A stretch of 64,000 bases of DNA from Mantis religiosa (taxonomy: Eukaryota; Arthropoda; Insecta; Mantodea; Mantidae), in NCBI GenBank assembly GCA_030765055.1, contig CM060953.1, positions 97,454,201 through 97,518,200 of the forward strand, read 5' to 3'. The position numbers and the translations under genes are program-made. Shown here in pieces: positions 22,029 to 32,963 of the stretch. Numbering within the stretch: position 1 is the stretch's first letter; each line of letters opens with the position of its first letter. The notes beneath the pieces are model-generated. The model had not been told where the DNA came from. It was given only the letters and a program-made list of their open reading frames with translations, and did not search any database.

Positions 22029-22647
22029 ATGTGGTTGGAGGAATTTAGTAACAGTGACGTCAAAATTAATCTCAGAAACTATTTGTAGTTGGTTTATTGA
22101 TACTCACTCGTCACTTGTTTATATTGAGAGACTAGTTTCAAAGGTGTTCGCCTCCATTTTCAATCTCTTTCCAACTGGCATCTGTTGTTGTCTTCTCTCT
22201 CTCTGGTGGTGGAACTATGAACTTCTTTGTCAAATTATCTACTGGTGGGATTCCAAAGTTCATTACGCGATCCTTATTTTTCCATATGAAACAAGATTGA
22301 AACGAGAAGATAAGTCAGCAGTAGCATTTCATTTTTGGAGTGAAAATCATGACATTGATCCAAATCCAAAATTATTAAAAGGAGTGATAAACCAAAATAA
22401 ATTAACAACATGGGAGAACATATTCATATGGAAAAATAAGGATCGCGTAATGAACTTTGAAATCCCACCAGTAGATAATTTGACAAAGAAGTTCATAGTT
22501 CCACCACCAGAGAGAGAGCAGACAACAGAAGATGCCAGTTGGAAAGAGATTGAAAATGGAGGCGAATGCCTTTGAAACTAGTCTCTCATTAATAAACAAG
22601 TAAGTGACGAGTATCAATAAACCAACTACAAATAGTTTTTGAGATTT
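22029..22647. mobile_element. foldback PLE-derived element F with 12-bp TSD
   Basis: Arms about 22062-22290 and 22425-22647, flanked by the perfect duplication taatcctgttac (22017-22028 and 22648-22659). Arms encode the PLE C terminus (EDKSAVAFHFWSENHDIDPN, NKDRVMNFEIPPVDN, KFIVPPPE) and end outward with GAAACTAGTC; the first core block is mutated to TTGAAAA in both arms. The left 33 bp (gttggaggaatttagtaaca..) is not part of the palindrome. Confidence 0.83.
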
Positions 22648-22659
22648 TAATCCTGTTAC

Positions 22660-23124
22660 TTTCATGATTAGCCACTACATTATGACTATCAGAAGATTAA
22701 GAAATTCAGAAGTTCTGCCAGTGTTTCATATCCTTTTGGTGATTGTCAGTAGATTTTTCATCCATTATTAGAAATATTAGCTCTCTATGAAATTATAATT
22801 ATATGGGGTAAGGAGGAGGATTCACATTAAAAATCCTTTGTACAATAATTTTAAAATGCACAGCAGGGGGAGGTTTAATTAAATTGTCATTCAAGCTTTA
22901 AAAGCTACCCCTGCAACATGAGGCAGCCAGCAGTCTGTGTTCAAATATACCATTGCATTTTGAATAGTACTACCAAAATATCACAATTTCCATTGGCTTT
23001 AGAACATGTAGGTGGTCACTAGCCAAATGTGGAAATTCTCCAGTAGAATTTCCTGCTATATTTTAAAGCACTTTTTCATACCTTTAACATAAACCAATAA
23101 AAGTTGTTTCAATTTTGATTACAG
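22660..23124. other. SIRT1 last intron, right end; nothing recognised
   Basis: AT-rich intron without motifs. Ends with a normal acceptor (ttttgattacag). Confidence 0.4.
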
Positions 23125-23345
23125 AGGGTTCATATTATCATCTAACTCCTAACCGTTACATCTTCCCTGGAGCTGAAGTATATTATGATCCAGATGATAT
23201 GGAACATTCTTCATACAGCAGCAGCAGCAGCGAACCCAGTGATTCTGCCAACGATTCCTCAGCAGAAGACAGTGATAATGAGGATGTAGAGGAAGGAGAA
23301 TTTTGGGATGAAGAAGGTGTAATGGTTCCAGAATGCTCTCCTTAA
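23125..23345 (+). CDS. SIRT1: SIRT1 last exon: ESA-like motif and acidic tail
   Basis: Completes Glu and reads GSYYHLTPNRYIFPGAEVYY, matching human YLFLPPNRYIFHGAEVYSD. In vertebrates this 'essential for SIRT1 activity' segment docks on the catalytic core. It is followed by a Ser run (SYSSSSSEPSDSA), an acidic stretch (EDSDNEDVEEGEFWDEEGV) and the end VPECSP, stop TAA at 23343-23345. Acceptor ttacag. The tail is much shorter than the vertebrate one. Phase 1 junction with the 7412-8253 exon across a 14.9-kb intron. Confidence 0.95.
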
Positions 23346-24100
23346 TGTTAAATTATTGTGAAATAAACCACAGGTACCAAAAACACAGGATCTTCATACA
23401 TTCAGTGCAGAAGTAGAATTGTGTATACCTGTAATATTTAGCCTGTGCAATAATGTACTTCTCAAAAAAAAAATTTTTAATCTGCAAATAGTAAATTAAT
23501 TTTATCTTGTATCATACAGTGAAACCCATAATTTATAATTATCAGTGATTATGTATATTGTATTTTGCAGTGCAAAATAATTCAAGTTATGTTAAGCAGT
23601 TTTACCTTTCAGAATGTTAAAAATATTTGGACTATTTCTAGGCTGAAATACAGAGTTCCTTTATATTGTCAGCAAAGGCAGAATTACCAGAACACTGTAG
23701 ACTTTAAGAAATGTCAATGTCTTGCTTTTAATGGACATTGAAATTTCATATTAGCAGGAGGATATACATTGTACATTTTCTACAGTGTTTTTTGACATTG
23801 TTTTTACAGAATCTCAGGTGACTGATAGTGAATGAAAAACACATGCCTAAACTCTCAGACTTTGTTTCATGTTTTTGTGTTTTAAATGAAAGTTATAATG
23901 ATCCTGCATTCATGCACTTGTTGCATATTGTTCTTAAAAGCAATGGAACTTGTCAAACGGTCATTCCAATAAGCATGTAAAATGATCCAGTACATTGATA
24001 TAATGAATGTACATAAGATTATCTGCTTTTTATGTGCTCATCATTGTAATATCAGTATTTTTAAATCCATGGTTAAATAAATATTTCTTTGAAGATTAAG
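23346..24100 (+). promoter_or_regulatory. SIRT1 3' UTR with poly(A) signals
   Basis: AATAAA at 23362-23367 is very close to the stop; a second AATAAA at 24076-24081 follows about 730 bp of AT-rich sequence and is the more typical end. Both could be used. Exact cleavage sites cannot be seen. Confidence 0.55.
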
Positions 24101-24830
24101 AACAGACTTTTAATAATATAAGTGCCAGATTAAGCCAGTGCTCAAACATGTTAAATACTGTGTCAGTTTTATACCTAGTATTCTATTTCTTCATTCACTT
24201 GAATTATGAAATATACCTTTATTGAATTGTTAAATAGGATACAGTGGTAGTAAGTAGACTTGGAAGGTTTGGCCGCTGAGCCATTCATTTATGTAATATT
24301 GGAGACTACGGATTGTGAGGTGTGTGCTTAAAACACAATTGAATGGGTAGTGGAGAACAATCAAATACTCTGACCTAAGCAAAGAAATAGGTGCAAAGCA
24401 TGAAGTAAAGACTACACTACCGAGTACTGTTTATGGAACTGGTTTGTTTTATTAATTTCCTCATATTTACTTACTGGTACATAGGCCTACGAACTTGGAT
24501 ATTTACATGTTTCATTAAAGATGCATTAAAATAATTAGAATTTCAGTGAACAACTATATATTGTATCGATGCCATGAAAGAAAAGTTCCCACAACGTCCA
24601 CTTAAACAGTATTAATATCTTGAAAATATCTCTCTACTGCACACAACTTAACAGATACATAATGAAAAAATGGAAAATTGGTTTCATTTAAACATGGTTC
24701 TTGAATGCCTTTTGGTCCTTCACAACCTAGCAGCCTTACCCTAATTTTATGTATTGCAGGGTATCCAACATTCCTGTAATGTAAGACTTGAAGCTTTCAC
24801 GGCGAGTGTTATTGATTAAAACTTCACAGG
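24101..24830. other. intergenic, no recognisable gene
   Basis: Contains a segment (about 24215-24245, tttattgaattgttaaatag) similar to one at 29300-29330, so a low-copy repeat may be present. Nothing else recognised. Confidence 0.4.
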
Positions 24831-25408
24831 CGATCATCTGCATCAAATTTATGAAGGTCGAGCTTCCGGCCATTGTGTAGTCCATGGCCTTCTTTAGGTA
24901 CTGAATGATTGCCTAGAAAGTTGCCACTATATATATTACTAATCGGTGGGCAGAGCTCGCCCCACCCTGGCCAATGACCGAGTGACAATCTCTGACTGGC
25001 TTGGCTGGCAAGGGGCACAGCTACCATCAGCTCTGGCATTTTCTGCGCAGTCAGACACTTGATATGGGTAGTTGAAGTTACATTTACATTTTGGAGTTGC
25101 ATTTCTGTAAGTAGTAAGGATTGCATCTAATTTCTTCCTCACTTTTTAATAACAGAATCATTTGTTTTGATTTAATGAGTGTGAAACTCTTGCTTTGTAT
25201 AGAGCATCATTTTCATTTTTGATGATTTCAAGCTTTGAATAGTGGAAGCAAGATTAGCAAAATTGTTGATGAATGACAAACCACTTGAAAGCCTTTCTGA
25301 AGGTAGCAATTTTGCTATTGTAATACAGGACCTGTCCTTACTGTCAAGTGCATTTACAAAATATGATTTTTTGCCATAGTACTGACAATAATAAAGGGCT
25401 GCATTCAG

Positions 25409-25650
25409 CCTGCCCCTGTCGCAGAGATGGAGCATGTCTGTGTCATGTTCAAGAGGTCCTGAGTGCGAATATGTTCAGATTGACTTATCTAGATAAGACT
25501 TTTCCAGGATTTTCTCTTCCTCAACATTCATCTTTCAGGATAACTAAGCTGTATAAACCCTGGGCTCATTTAAGCATCAGATCACCCATTTCATTTACCG
25601 TCTGATATGATTTAATGTTGGAGAACATTAACTTTTAAAAAAAAGGGAAA
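25409..25650 (+). mobile_element. tRNA-derived SINE, family S1, with TSD
   Basis: Bounded by ggctgcattcag (25397-25408 and 25651-25662). Degenerate A box, B-box region cctgagtgcgaat, body and terminal A run. Removing it restores the LTRW..LNAALYYC reading of the CGBP1-like relic on the other strand. Confidence 0.87.
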
Positions 25651-26387
25651 GGCTGCATTCAGTCTACAGCTCCACCGAGTTAGTACAGTTTGAGAAGGTG
25701 AAGGTACATATAGGACACACTTGACTTACTTTGACTTAATTCCTCTTGTCCCTTTTGGGGCATAGGGCATCCATGAAACGTTTCCATTCTTCTCTACTCC
25801 TTGCAATGGCCTTGACTTCTGCTCAAGTTTTCCCTTTTTCTGTCACTTCTCCTACAACTGTTCTTTTCCATGTTATCCTTGGGCGACCTATTGTTTGTGC
25901 TCCTTGCTGATTCCAGTCAAGTACTTCCTTCTCTATTGATCCATCTTTTTTTTCTGATGCTGTGTCCTATCCAGTTCCACTTCCTCCTCTTAATTTCCTT
26001 CTCAACTGGAGATTGTTTAGTGATTTTCCATAGCTCTTCATTTTTAATAATATTTGGCCACTTAATGTTGCACATTCTTCTCAAACATCTATTAATAAAA
26101 GTTTGTAGTGAGTTTGAGATACTGTTGGTGACTCTCCATGTTTCACATGCATATAATAGCACTGACTTAACATTTGTATTGAATATTTTTATTTTTGTTT
26201 TTCTTGCAATATTTCTGTTCTTCCATACTGGGTACAGTTTTATAAAGGCTCCATTGGCTTTCTTTATTCTTTGTTTGACACCCTGATCTGCTCCTCCTTC
26301 CTTAGTAACTTGACTTCCCAAGTATGTAAAAGATTCCACTTGCTCAATTTCCCCAGTCCTTTTATTTTTGCATTTATTCTCATTTCT

Positions 26388-27659
26388 TTAGTTCTTTTTC
26401 ACATTTATATTAAGTCCAGCACATTTTGCTTCCTTTTGCAAATTTACCAGTTTCCCTTTCATATCACTAAATCTTGCTGCCAGTAAACAGATATCATCTG
26501 CGAAGTCCAGGCCTTCTAGTCTCTCTCTAAAATTCCATTGTATCCCCCTCTTCTGTCCTCTCAACATCTTTCTCATTACATTGTCTAATACTAGTAGGAA
26601 TATTGTTGGTGAGAGTATACAACCTTGTCTTACTCAGTTTGTTACATTTATATATTCTGATAATTTTCCTTTGTGTAATACTTTACACTTGAATCCCTTG
26701 TACATGTCTTTCATTATATTTAAAATTTTATTTGGTATCCCATATTCATTTAATGTTTTCCACATTTCAGCTTGTTCTATTGAGTCAAAACCCCTTTCGA
26801 AGTCAACAAATGTTAGATACAAGGTTGTCTGCCATTCTGCACTCTGTTCTATAATAATTCTGAGAGTATTGATTGGGTCAACACAACTATGGTGCCTACG
26901 AAAACCTGCTTGTTCCTTTTGCAATCTCTGTTCCATCACTTCTTGTATTCTATTTAAAATTATTCTGGATAGGACTTTACTCGGTATACTCAATAGAGTA
27001 ATACCCCTCCAATTTTTGCACACTGTGGGGTCACCTTTCTTAGGTAGCTTTACAATCAGACCTTCTATCCATATCATTTTCATTAGTGGTAATAGTAATT
27101 TAATAGTAGTTTCCGTATCTACTTTAAGTATTTCTGGGTTTATATTATCCATGCCTGATGCCTTCCCATTTTTTATTTGTTTTAGTGCATATCTGATTTC
27201 ATCGTATGATGGAATATCTAGATTTATTTCTGTGTTTATTTCCATATTCTCATTTTCTAAATTGATATCTTCATGACTCTGTATTTCATCTTGTCGACCC
27301 TCTTTGTTTAGGATCTCTGCAAAATAGTCCTGCCACCGTTTTAGTTGTTCTTCCATTGATGAAATAACATTCCTTGTTCTATCTTTCACTGGTTTACTTT
27401 TTCTAAACTCTTTTTCTGATAATTTTCTTGTAATATCGTAAACCTGTTTTGTGTCCCCCTTTCTTTTGGCCTCTTCTGCCTTCTGGGCTAGGTCATCAAT
27501 CCACTTTCTTTTATCCCTCTTCACTTTCTTTTTAACAATTTTGTCTAGCTCAAAATATTTATCACAACTTTCTTTCTTTTGTTGTCTTGTTTTGCTTCTA
27601 TTTATTTGAGCTTTAGCAGCTTTTCTTTTATTTCTTCCCATGTTTCTTCTGACATCCAT
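26388..27659 (-). pseudogene. LINE reverse transcriptase, RTE-like
   Basis: From 27659: linker with YFAEILNKEGRQDEI, ALKQIKNGKASGMDNINPEI (RT motif 0/1), IVKLPKKGDPTVCKNWRGIT, LQKEQAGFRRHHSCVDPINT, VDFERGFDSIEQAEMWKTL (motif A, catalytic Asp) and, after a frameshift at about 26600, LDFADDICLLA (FADD, catalytic). The C-terminal block lies at 25917-26339 (SFTYLGSQVTKEGGADQ, SVLLYACETWRV, KWNWIGHSIRK). Frameshifts separate the three reads; otherwise well preserved. Confidence 0.9.
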
Positions 27660-27936
27660 TCCCTTTGTTGTTCTCGAAATCCAATTATATTTTCACTTGT
27701 TTGTATATATATGTATATATATATATATGTGTGTGGGTGTGTGTGTGTGTATATATATTCTCCCAATTCTGTTCTATATCCATGTCTTCAACATTTGTAA
27801 GAAGATCAAAACGATTTTTTAATTCAATACTAAAATTTTTTCTTGTCTTCTTGTGTCAATTTTTGTATATTAAACTTTCTTTTTCTTGTCTGGATTTTGT
27901 TCGTTGCTGCTATAATTTTAAGTTTGAATTTTGCCA

Positions 27937-28640
27937 TCAATAAATGGTGATCACTTGCTGCATCTGCTCCTTGTTTCTTACATCCATTAGAGATCTTCTA
28001 AAAGTTTTACTCACTGTAACATGATCATTTTGGTTTTCAGTTACATGGTCTGGTGATACCCACGTAATTTTGTGACATCTTTTATGTGGGAATAGTGTCC
28101 CTCCTATTACTAGTTTATGTCTAGTACAAAAATTGATAAATCTCTCTCCATTGTCATTTGTTTCATCCAATCCATGTTTACCTATAACACGTTCAATTCC
28201 CTCATTATCAGGTCCTATCTTTGCATTCATATCACCCATTACAATGATGATATCTCTTTTCTTAGTATTTTTAATTACTTCATCTAACTGTTGGTAGAAA
28301 CAGTCCTTTTCCTCATTTTCTGCTACATTTGTAAGCATGTAACATAAAATTATTGTTACATTTCGAATTTTAGGTACAAATCTTGCAGTTATTATTCTAT
28401 CAGATAGGTTGCCATTCTCTAAAGCATTTCTTTGCCATTTTAGTTAGCAGAATACCAACGCCATTTCTGTGTTTGGCTTCTTCTCCTATCTGCCCAGAAT
28501 AAATAAAAGTATTTTCATTTTGTGTGGTGATCTGTCCAAAATCTTTCCATCTTACTTCATTTAGTCCTAAGATATCTATCTTATATGCTTTCATTTCTTT
28601 TTCTACTTGTTTTAATTTACCACCCTCATTAAGAGTTCTT
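27937..28640 (-). pseudogene. LINE apurinic-like endonuclease
   Basis: Reads NIRTLNEGGKLKQVEKEM, IDILGLNEVRWKDFGQI (catalytic Glu in NEVRW), GVGILLTKMAKK, then after a frameshift IIIVMGDMNAKIGPDNEGI (GDMNA, catalytic Asp/Asn), KLVIGGTLFPHKRCHKITWV and DHVTENQNDHVTV. These are the conserved blocks of the exonuclease-endonuclease-phosphatase fold that nicks the target DNA. The extreme N terminus is cut off at the TSD. Confidence 0.88.
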
Positions 28641-28956
28641 ATATTATAGGACACACACAATGTTGTATTACTGAAAAGTTCTCCCTGTGTGTATTTTTGT
28701 ATAAATGTCCTAAAAGAATTATTATTTACTGTGTTGAAAGAGATGTTTGCCTTAATCATCTCGCACAAGTCCTTGAAAGCTCCTTTGTTTATTTCACATT
28801 GTTAATGTTTCTTACACAGTGCTCTCCATTACCTTTTACAGATAGGTCACAGACCTTGCACATATTTCTTTCTTCAACCATGAAATCTTCCTTATCAACT
28901 GCTTCCAAATTCTTCAACATTGAATATCTTGTATTCTTTACTTTCAGCATCTAAAA

Positions 28957-30157
28957 TAAACATTCAGATACATTATTTCAAACTGCCACATTTTTACAGC
29001 CTTATGAGATATATACAATATATCTACTTGCCCCCCACCCCCACCCCACCCCACCCCCAGGATGTCTGATTATATGCTTAGTTCTCTGTATACTGCTTCA
29101 CATCACCCTCCATTGATGTGAAGAATCCAAGATTCCCTACACACCAGATGCACATACCCTCATTGCAACTGCACAGCACAAGTAGCGGCTGAACCTTCAA
29201 AGTCTAGTAATAAGACAGTGTATAATCTGCCATTATTTTTAAGTTATTTTAAGAATTTGTCCTTATTGGAATGTAAAATGGTATGTGGGAACATACCTTG
29301 ATTGAATTGTTAAGTGAGTTACAGCAATAAGGCATTTGTATATAATATGCCATTATTTCTTAAAGTTAATAATTTAAGAATTTGTCTCTGAAATTTCACT
29401 ATGCTTTTGACACAGTATGCAAAAAAACACCATTATGAACAGTTTTTTATTTGCTCGTTGGGTAGTAAAATCAGCAAGTCACGTTCTACTGCAGTGGATG
29501 TTCGAGGGAATAGAGGTGATACACTTCTGCTGCCCACTAAAGGAACCTGAATAACTTGCGATTTGGTATACATGTGAAACCGCTGTAAATCAAGTATTAA
29601 AGTTCAGTATGAAAATCTCTTATGTCCAGTTGTTACCATTAAAGTATACACATAACTAAATGCAACGTTTGGTATTAGGTCTAGAGTTTCAGAAATTAAA
29701 CTTTTGGCTTGCATAGTGATTTTGGGAAACCAATAGGACTTTTTGTTTGCATGTTATTGCTAATGTTTCATAATGCATTTATGCTTTCTGAACTAGTGAG
29801 CAAAGGCAATTTCTTATTTGTTTCTCAAGACAACGGAAGAAGGTATTCACTATGTGGTGGAAGACTTGAACCATTTTGACTTAGTTGCATAGCATCAATT
29901 ATGGCAGACATTTGGAAGCTTTGTAATCTAATAAGATCCAAGTATACGTATTTGCTAGGCATGCCATACTCAGGAATTCCTGTGTTTGGTATTAAAAACA
30001 ATTGCTTCTGTAATATAGAGAACTGTTAGAAATTGTTCTGATTCCCATTAATTGTATGTAGGTTAAATATAAATTAAAGAATTTGACCTAGTGCAACTGT
30101 CCCAGATTTAATACCAGAAGTAAATAAAAATAAAGGCCTCTTACAAGAAATCAAATC
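28957..30157. other. intergenic; G-rich tract at 29031-29059, otherwise unassigned
   Basis: Apart from the C/G-run described separately and a fragment shared with 24.2 kb, no gene or repeat ends recognised. Confidence 0.4.
29031..29059 (-). other. predicted G-quadruplex tract
   Basis: On the minus strand there are five runs of four to six G separated by single T residues, inside DNA of low GC content. This fits the standard intramolecular quadruplex pattern with one-base loops; the plus strand could form an i-motif. Confidence 0.75.
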
Positions 30158-30370
30158 TAGCCTTGACATAGATGGTAGTGTGTTTGCCACATGTTCAAGA
30201 GGTTTTGAGTTCGAATCTGGTCAGGGTGAATTAGCTGGATAAGGTTTTATGTCCGTGTTTTTCCTTATCCTGAAAGATGAATGTCAAGTAACTTCGAACT
30301 CTATGAAACCTGGGCTCATTTTGGGCCCATTTTGTACATTGTCTTGATTTGACCTAACATTTTAAAGGAC
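30158..30370 (+). mobile_element. SINE family S1, diverged copy
   Basis: A box (catagatggtagtgtgtttg), B box (gagttcgaatctggtcaggg), then the S1 body with ccttatcctgaaagatgaat and the end ttgatttgacctaacatttt. TSD not clear. Confidence 0.8.
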
Positions 30371-30472
30371 AATTCCTTTCTTGGAAGTGTTGAAAACAGT
30401 GTTATGTTAAATTAACTTTAAAAGAGAGTCGATTAATGACACTAAACAACACTTACTTTTAAATTTTTCCGG

Positions 30473-30505
30473 TACATGTTTCAGAGGCTTTGCCTCTATC
30501 CTCAG
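30473..30505 (-). ncRNA. hammerhead-ribozyme-like motif, left arm of short foldback C
   Basis: Reverse strand CTGAGGA, perfect 6-bp helix II (agaggc/gcctct, AAA loop), GAAA, CATGTA. GTA is a permitted cleavage triplet. Identical to the right-arm motif. Confidence 0.62.
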
Positions 30506-30531
30506 CCGATGGCCAATTAGTCGATGGCCGG

Positions 30532-30564
30532 CTGAGGATAGAGGCAAAGCCTCTGAAACATGTA
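30532..30564 (+). ncRNA. hammerhead-ribozyme-like motif, right arm of short foldback C
   Basis: CTGAGGA 30532-30538, perfect 6-bp helix II, GAAA 30555-30558, GTA 30562-30564, with ccgg on both sides of the junction able to form helix I. One unpaired U after the first core block. Confidence 0.64.
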
Positions 30565-30615
30565 CCGGAAAAATTTAAAAGTAAGTGTTGTTTAGTGTTA
30601 TTAGTGTCTTTAAAG

Positions 30616-32226
30616 TTAATTTAAAAGGACGTTAACTTTAAAAAAAGAATATACAGCCTCTTGAGCATACAATAATAATAATAATAATAATAAATACATT
30701 TTGATTATTAATTCTGCAATTAATTCCCAAACTTCACTTCACTTGGGACATTTTTTACAGAACGTTAGCTTGTAACAATTCCTGTTAACATACTATATGT
30801 TAAAGATATTTGCATGACATATAAAGGCTAAATCTTCATTTTCTGAAATAGCCTGTAAACCATAAGAGATAGACCTCTTTAAAATGGACATTTTATTTCA
30901 GAACTATTTCTGAGATTTTTATTCTTCTTTAAACCTTTTAATGTACTATCATGTTTTGAAATGATCACCATTCAATTTTTTTCTTGCAATAGCATGAAAT
31001 TTCAACAATAGCATATAACTCTTGACTGTTGCTTTTGTCTCCTCTATTCTCTCTGCACACTGCAGTGAAACTTGTAATGAAACCATTTTTGCAAAAGTTA
31101 TCTCAACATTAAGTATATAAAAATATTTTTGAGTCTTTTTTCTTATTGTTTTCTCCATGTTCATTCCTTATTTTCAAAAGTAATAACTAGAAGAATAACC
31201 TAAATACTAGAGTGAAGCCAACCACAAGGAGATTTCATATCAGGCTTCTGAACAATAGACTCCCAAGTAAAATTTAATCAAATTATGGAAAAAAAAATAA
31301 GAGAGTAGAACTTAAAACTATATAGCATTCATAAATTTTGCAAAAGCATTTGATAGTGTTTAATAAGGTTGGAGATGTAAGTGCAGATATTTTGATAATC
31401 AATATCTTAATATGTATCCACTTCATTATGCTGGTTGTTTTTTCTCTCTTTATCTAGCAGTTTCCGCACAAACCATTTAAAGTGAAACCTCACGATTACA
31501 TTCTCAGTAACACTGTTACATTTATTATGCGCTGTCTGGAAAGTCCCTGGATGTTCCATATCATTGTATAATTTTATCATGTATAACGCTTTCAAATCTT
31601 GCTATTAGTACTGTTTTTTGGATCAAAAATCAATAAAGCATATGCTTTGTATATAAGAGTATATATATATATATATATATACCAATGATTTATAAAATGT
31701 ATAATGTTTTAAAAGTATCATGAGAAAATAGTTTGACTCTACTGAGATTCGTTCTAGCTCGAATACTTTATCTGGAAAACCCTTACAGTCCATGTATTGA
31801 CAGTCCACACTGTCAATAGATTTTCAGGAAAGGAATTTGCACTTACAAAAGGTTCACTTTCTGTATTTCCTTAGTCTTAGAATTTTGTGCATTGTGTAGT
31901 GAATTGTAGTAGTCACAAAATAACAGAGCATAAGTAAGTGAGAAATTGCAAATTCTGCAGAAGTATGATGCAAATTCTGCCCTAAAATTCCTACTTCTGA
32001 ATCTCAAGGAATTCCCTCATCTAGTATTAAGAACTAGACCTTGACTTCTCTGCTTCCAGTGGCTTGATAAATTTATGCAGACATGGCATAGTGCATAGCA
32101 AATCAGAATTGGTTAGTGACAGTGATGTGATTGAAAATGGAATAATTCATTATATGAGAGCAAAGCAGTTAGCAATCAAAGAATTTTTCCAAAAATAAAA
32201 TAAATATATAATCCTTTTGTAATTTA
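30616..32226. other. intergenic; (AAT)n at 30670-30692, otherwise nothing recognised
   Basis: A short AAT array and a TA array at 31662-31681. No conserved frame. Confidence 0.4.
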
Positions 32227-32372
32227 TGTCCGCCCCAACGTTAAGTTATATTGGATGGTGAATGAAATGGGTGAAATGGTGCTCAAAAGAGTCCAGGGTC
32301 CATGGACATTCGTCTTGAAGGATAAGGGAAAACCCTGGAAAAAACCTTATCCAGGTAACTCACCCTGACCGA
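32227..32372 (-). mobile_element. SINE family S1, partial copy
   Basis: Reverse complement of the S1 body: gtccgccccaacgttaagtt at left is the 3' end, then ccagggtccatggacattcg and ggataagggaaaaccctgga; it stops before the B box. Truncated at the tRNA-derived head. Confidence 0.82.
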
Positions 32373-32684
32373 TATATATAGTTCATTTTCAAGTGTATTG
32401 TACCCAGATCTTAAAAGTAAAATTGAGTATGCTTAATTTTGTATTCAATTGGGTCAAAATTGCTTTTTAATACCTTAAAAATCATAAGTGTATATTGCTG
32501 TTCAGATTATGCGTTTAGGCCATGGTCCCTATAATTCGAAGGTTTTACTGTACATAGTTTACCTTATGTTTTTGCATGGTCATAACTGTGCTGAGAAATG
32601 AACAGGCCCTTTCAGTATACTCTATCCACTTTACTTCCATGTGTTCGCATCTCCTTGTAGTTTAGGTAAGCTAAGATCATTGGT

Positions 32685-32724
32685 TTTAGTTAACTGATGG
32701 AAATTAATCATTTCTACACACTAT
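32685..32724 (-). mobile_element. 40-bp tail-only S2 SINE insertion with 14-bp TSD
   Basis: Insert contains ggaaattaatcatttc, the reverse complement of the S2 tail at 12590-12606, between two copies of ctaagatcattggt (32671-32684 and 32725-32738). Confidence 0.6.
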
Positions 32725-32963
32725 CTAAGATCATTGGTCTTGTAGAGAGAATTCAAACTTGATATATTTGTTATCATGAACAGCCCACTCTGTATTATGT
32801 CTACCACTCCACTCTCTTGGCCAAAGTAAACATGTATAGCTTGTGTGAACCACACTTACTTGAAGGTACTACCTAACTTGAAAATATATGTACTAATCTT
32901 AATAAGTAAATAGCATTGAAAAAATAGGAATTGGGGTAAATATGGGCAGAAAGAAACAAAATA

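Larger units (their letters stand above)
25721..28644 (-). mobile_element. APE-type LINE (RTE-like) with 12-bp TSD
   Basis: A 2.9-kb minus-strand insertion flanked by tataggacacac (25709-25720 and 28645-28656). It starts in the endonuclease domain (5' truncated) and ends with short tandem gtcaaagtaagtcaa units rather than a long A tail, as RTE-type elements often do. Contains an AT/GT microsatellite at 27705-27760. Clade assignment (RTE-like) is by overall protein pattern and is tentative. Confidence 0.8.
24940..28950 (-). pseudogene. CGBP1-like (hAT-derived) gene relic split by LINE and SINE
   Basis: From 28950 down, the start reads MLKVKNTRYSMLKNLEA, then CKVCDLSVKGNGEHCVRN (zinc-finger region), and after a frameshift DLCEMIKANISFNTVNNNSF and FRTFIQKYTQGEL. 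This resembles the BED-like finger and following domain of CGG-triplet-repeat-binding protein 1-like proteins. Beyond the LINE (25708 down) it resumes VLTRWSCRLNAALYYC across the SINE, then SSGLSFINNFANLASTIQSL, the family's C-terminal region, and perhaps VRKKLDAILTTYRN near 25140. The central section is missing. Such genes are hAT-derived DNA-binding proteins; this copy is dead. Confidence 0.66.
30415..30615. mobile_element. foldback PLE-derived element C (short copy)
   Basis: Same family as 8666-9420 but reduced to the last ~90 bp on each side: outer ends taatgacactaaacaaca and inverse, a hammerhead-like motif in each arm and a 26-bp centre (gatggccaattagtcgatgg). The left flank 30365-30415 equals the right flank of the long copy, reversed. 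No protein part remains. Confidence 0.82.

Noticed and set aside
24830..25150. Minus-strand frames with a Cys-rich segment (CKCNFNYPYQVSDCAENARAD)
   Set aside because: Only the first residues may continue the CGBP1-like relic; the remainder overlaps other frames and shows no family pattern.
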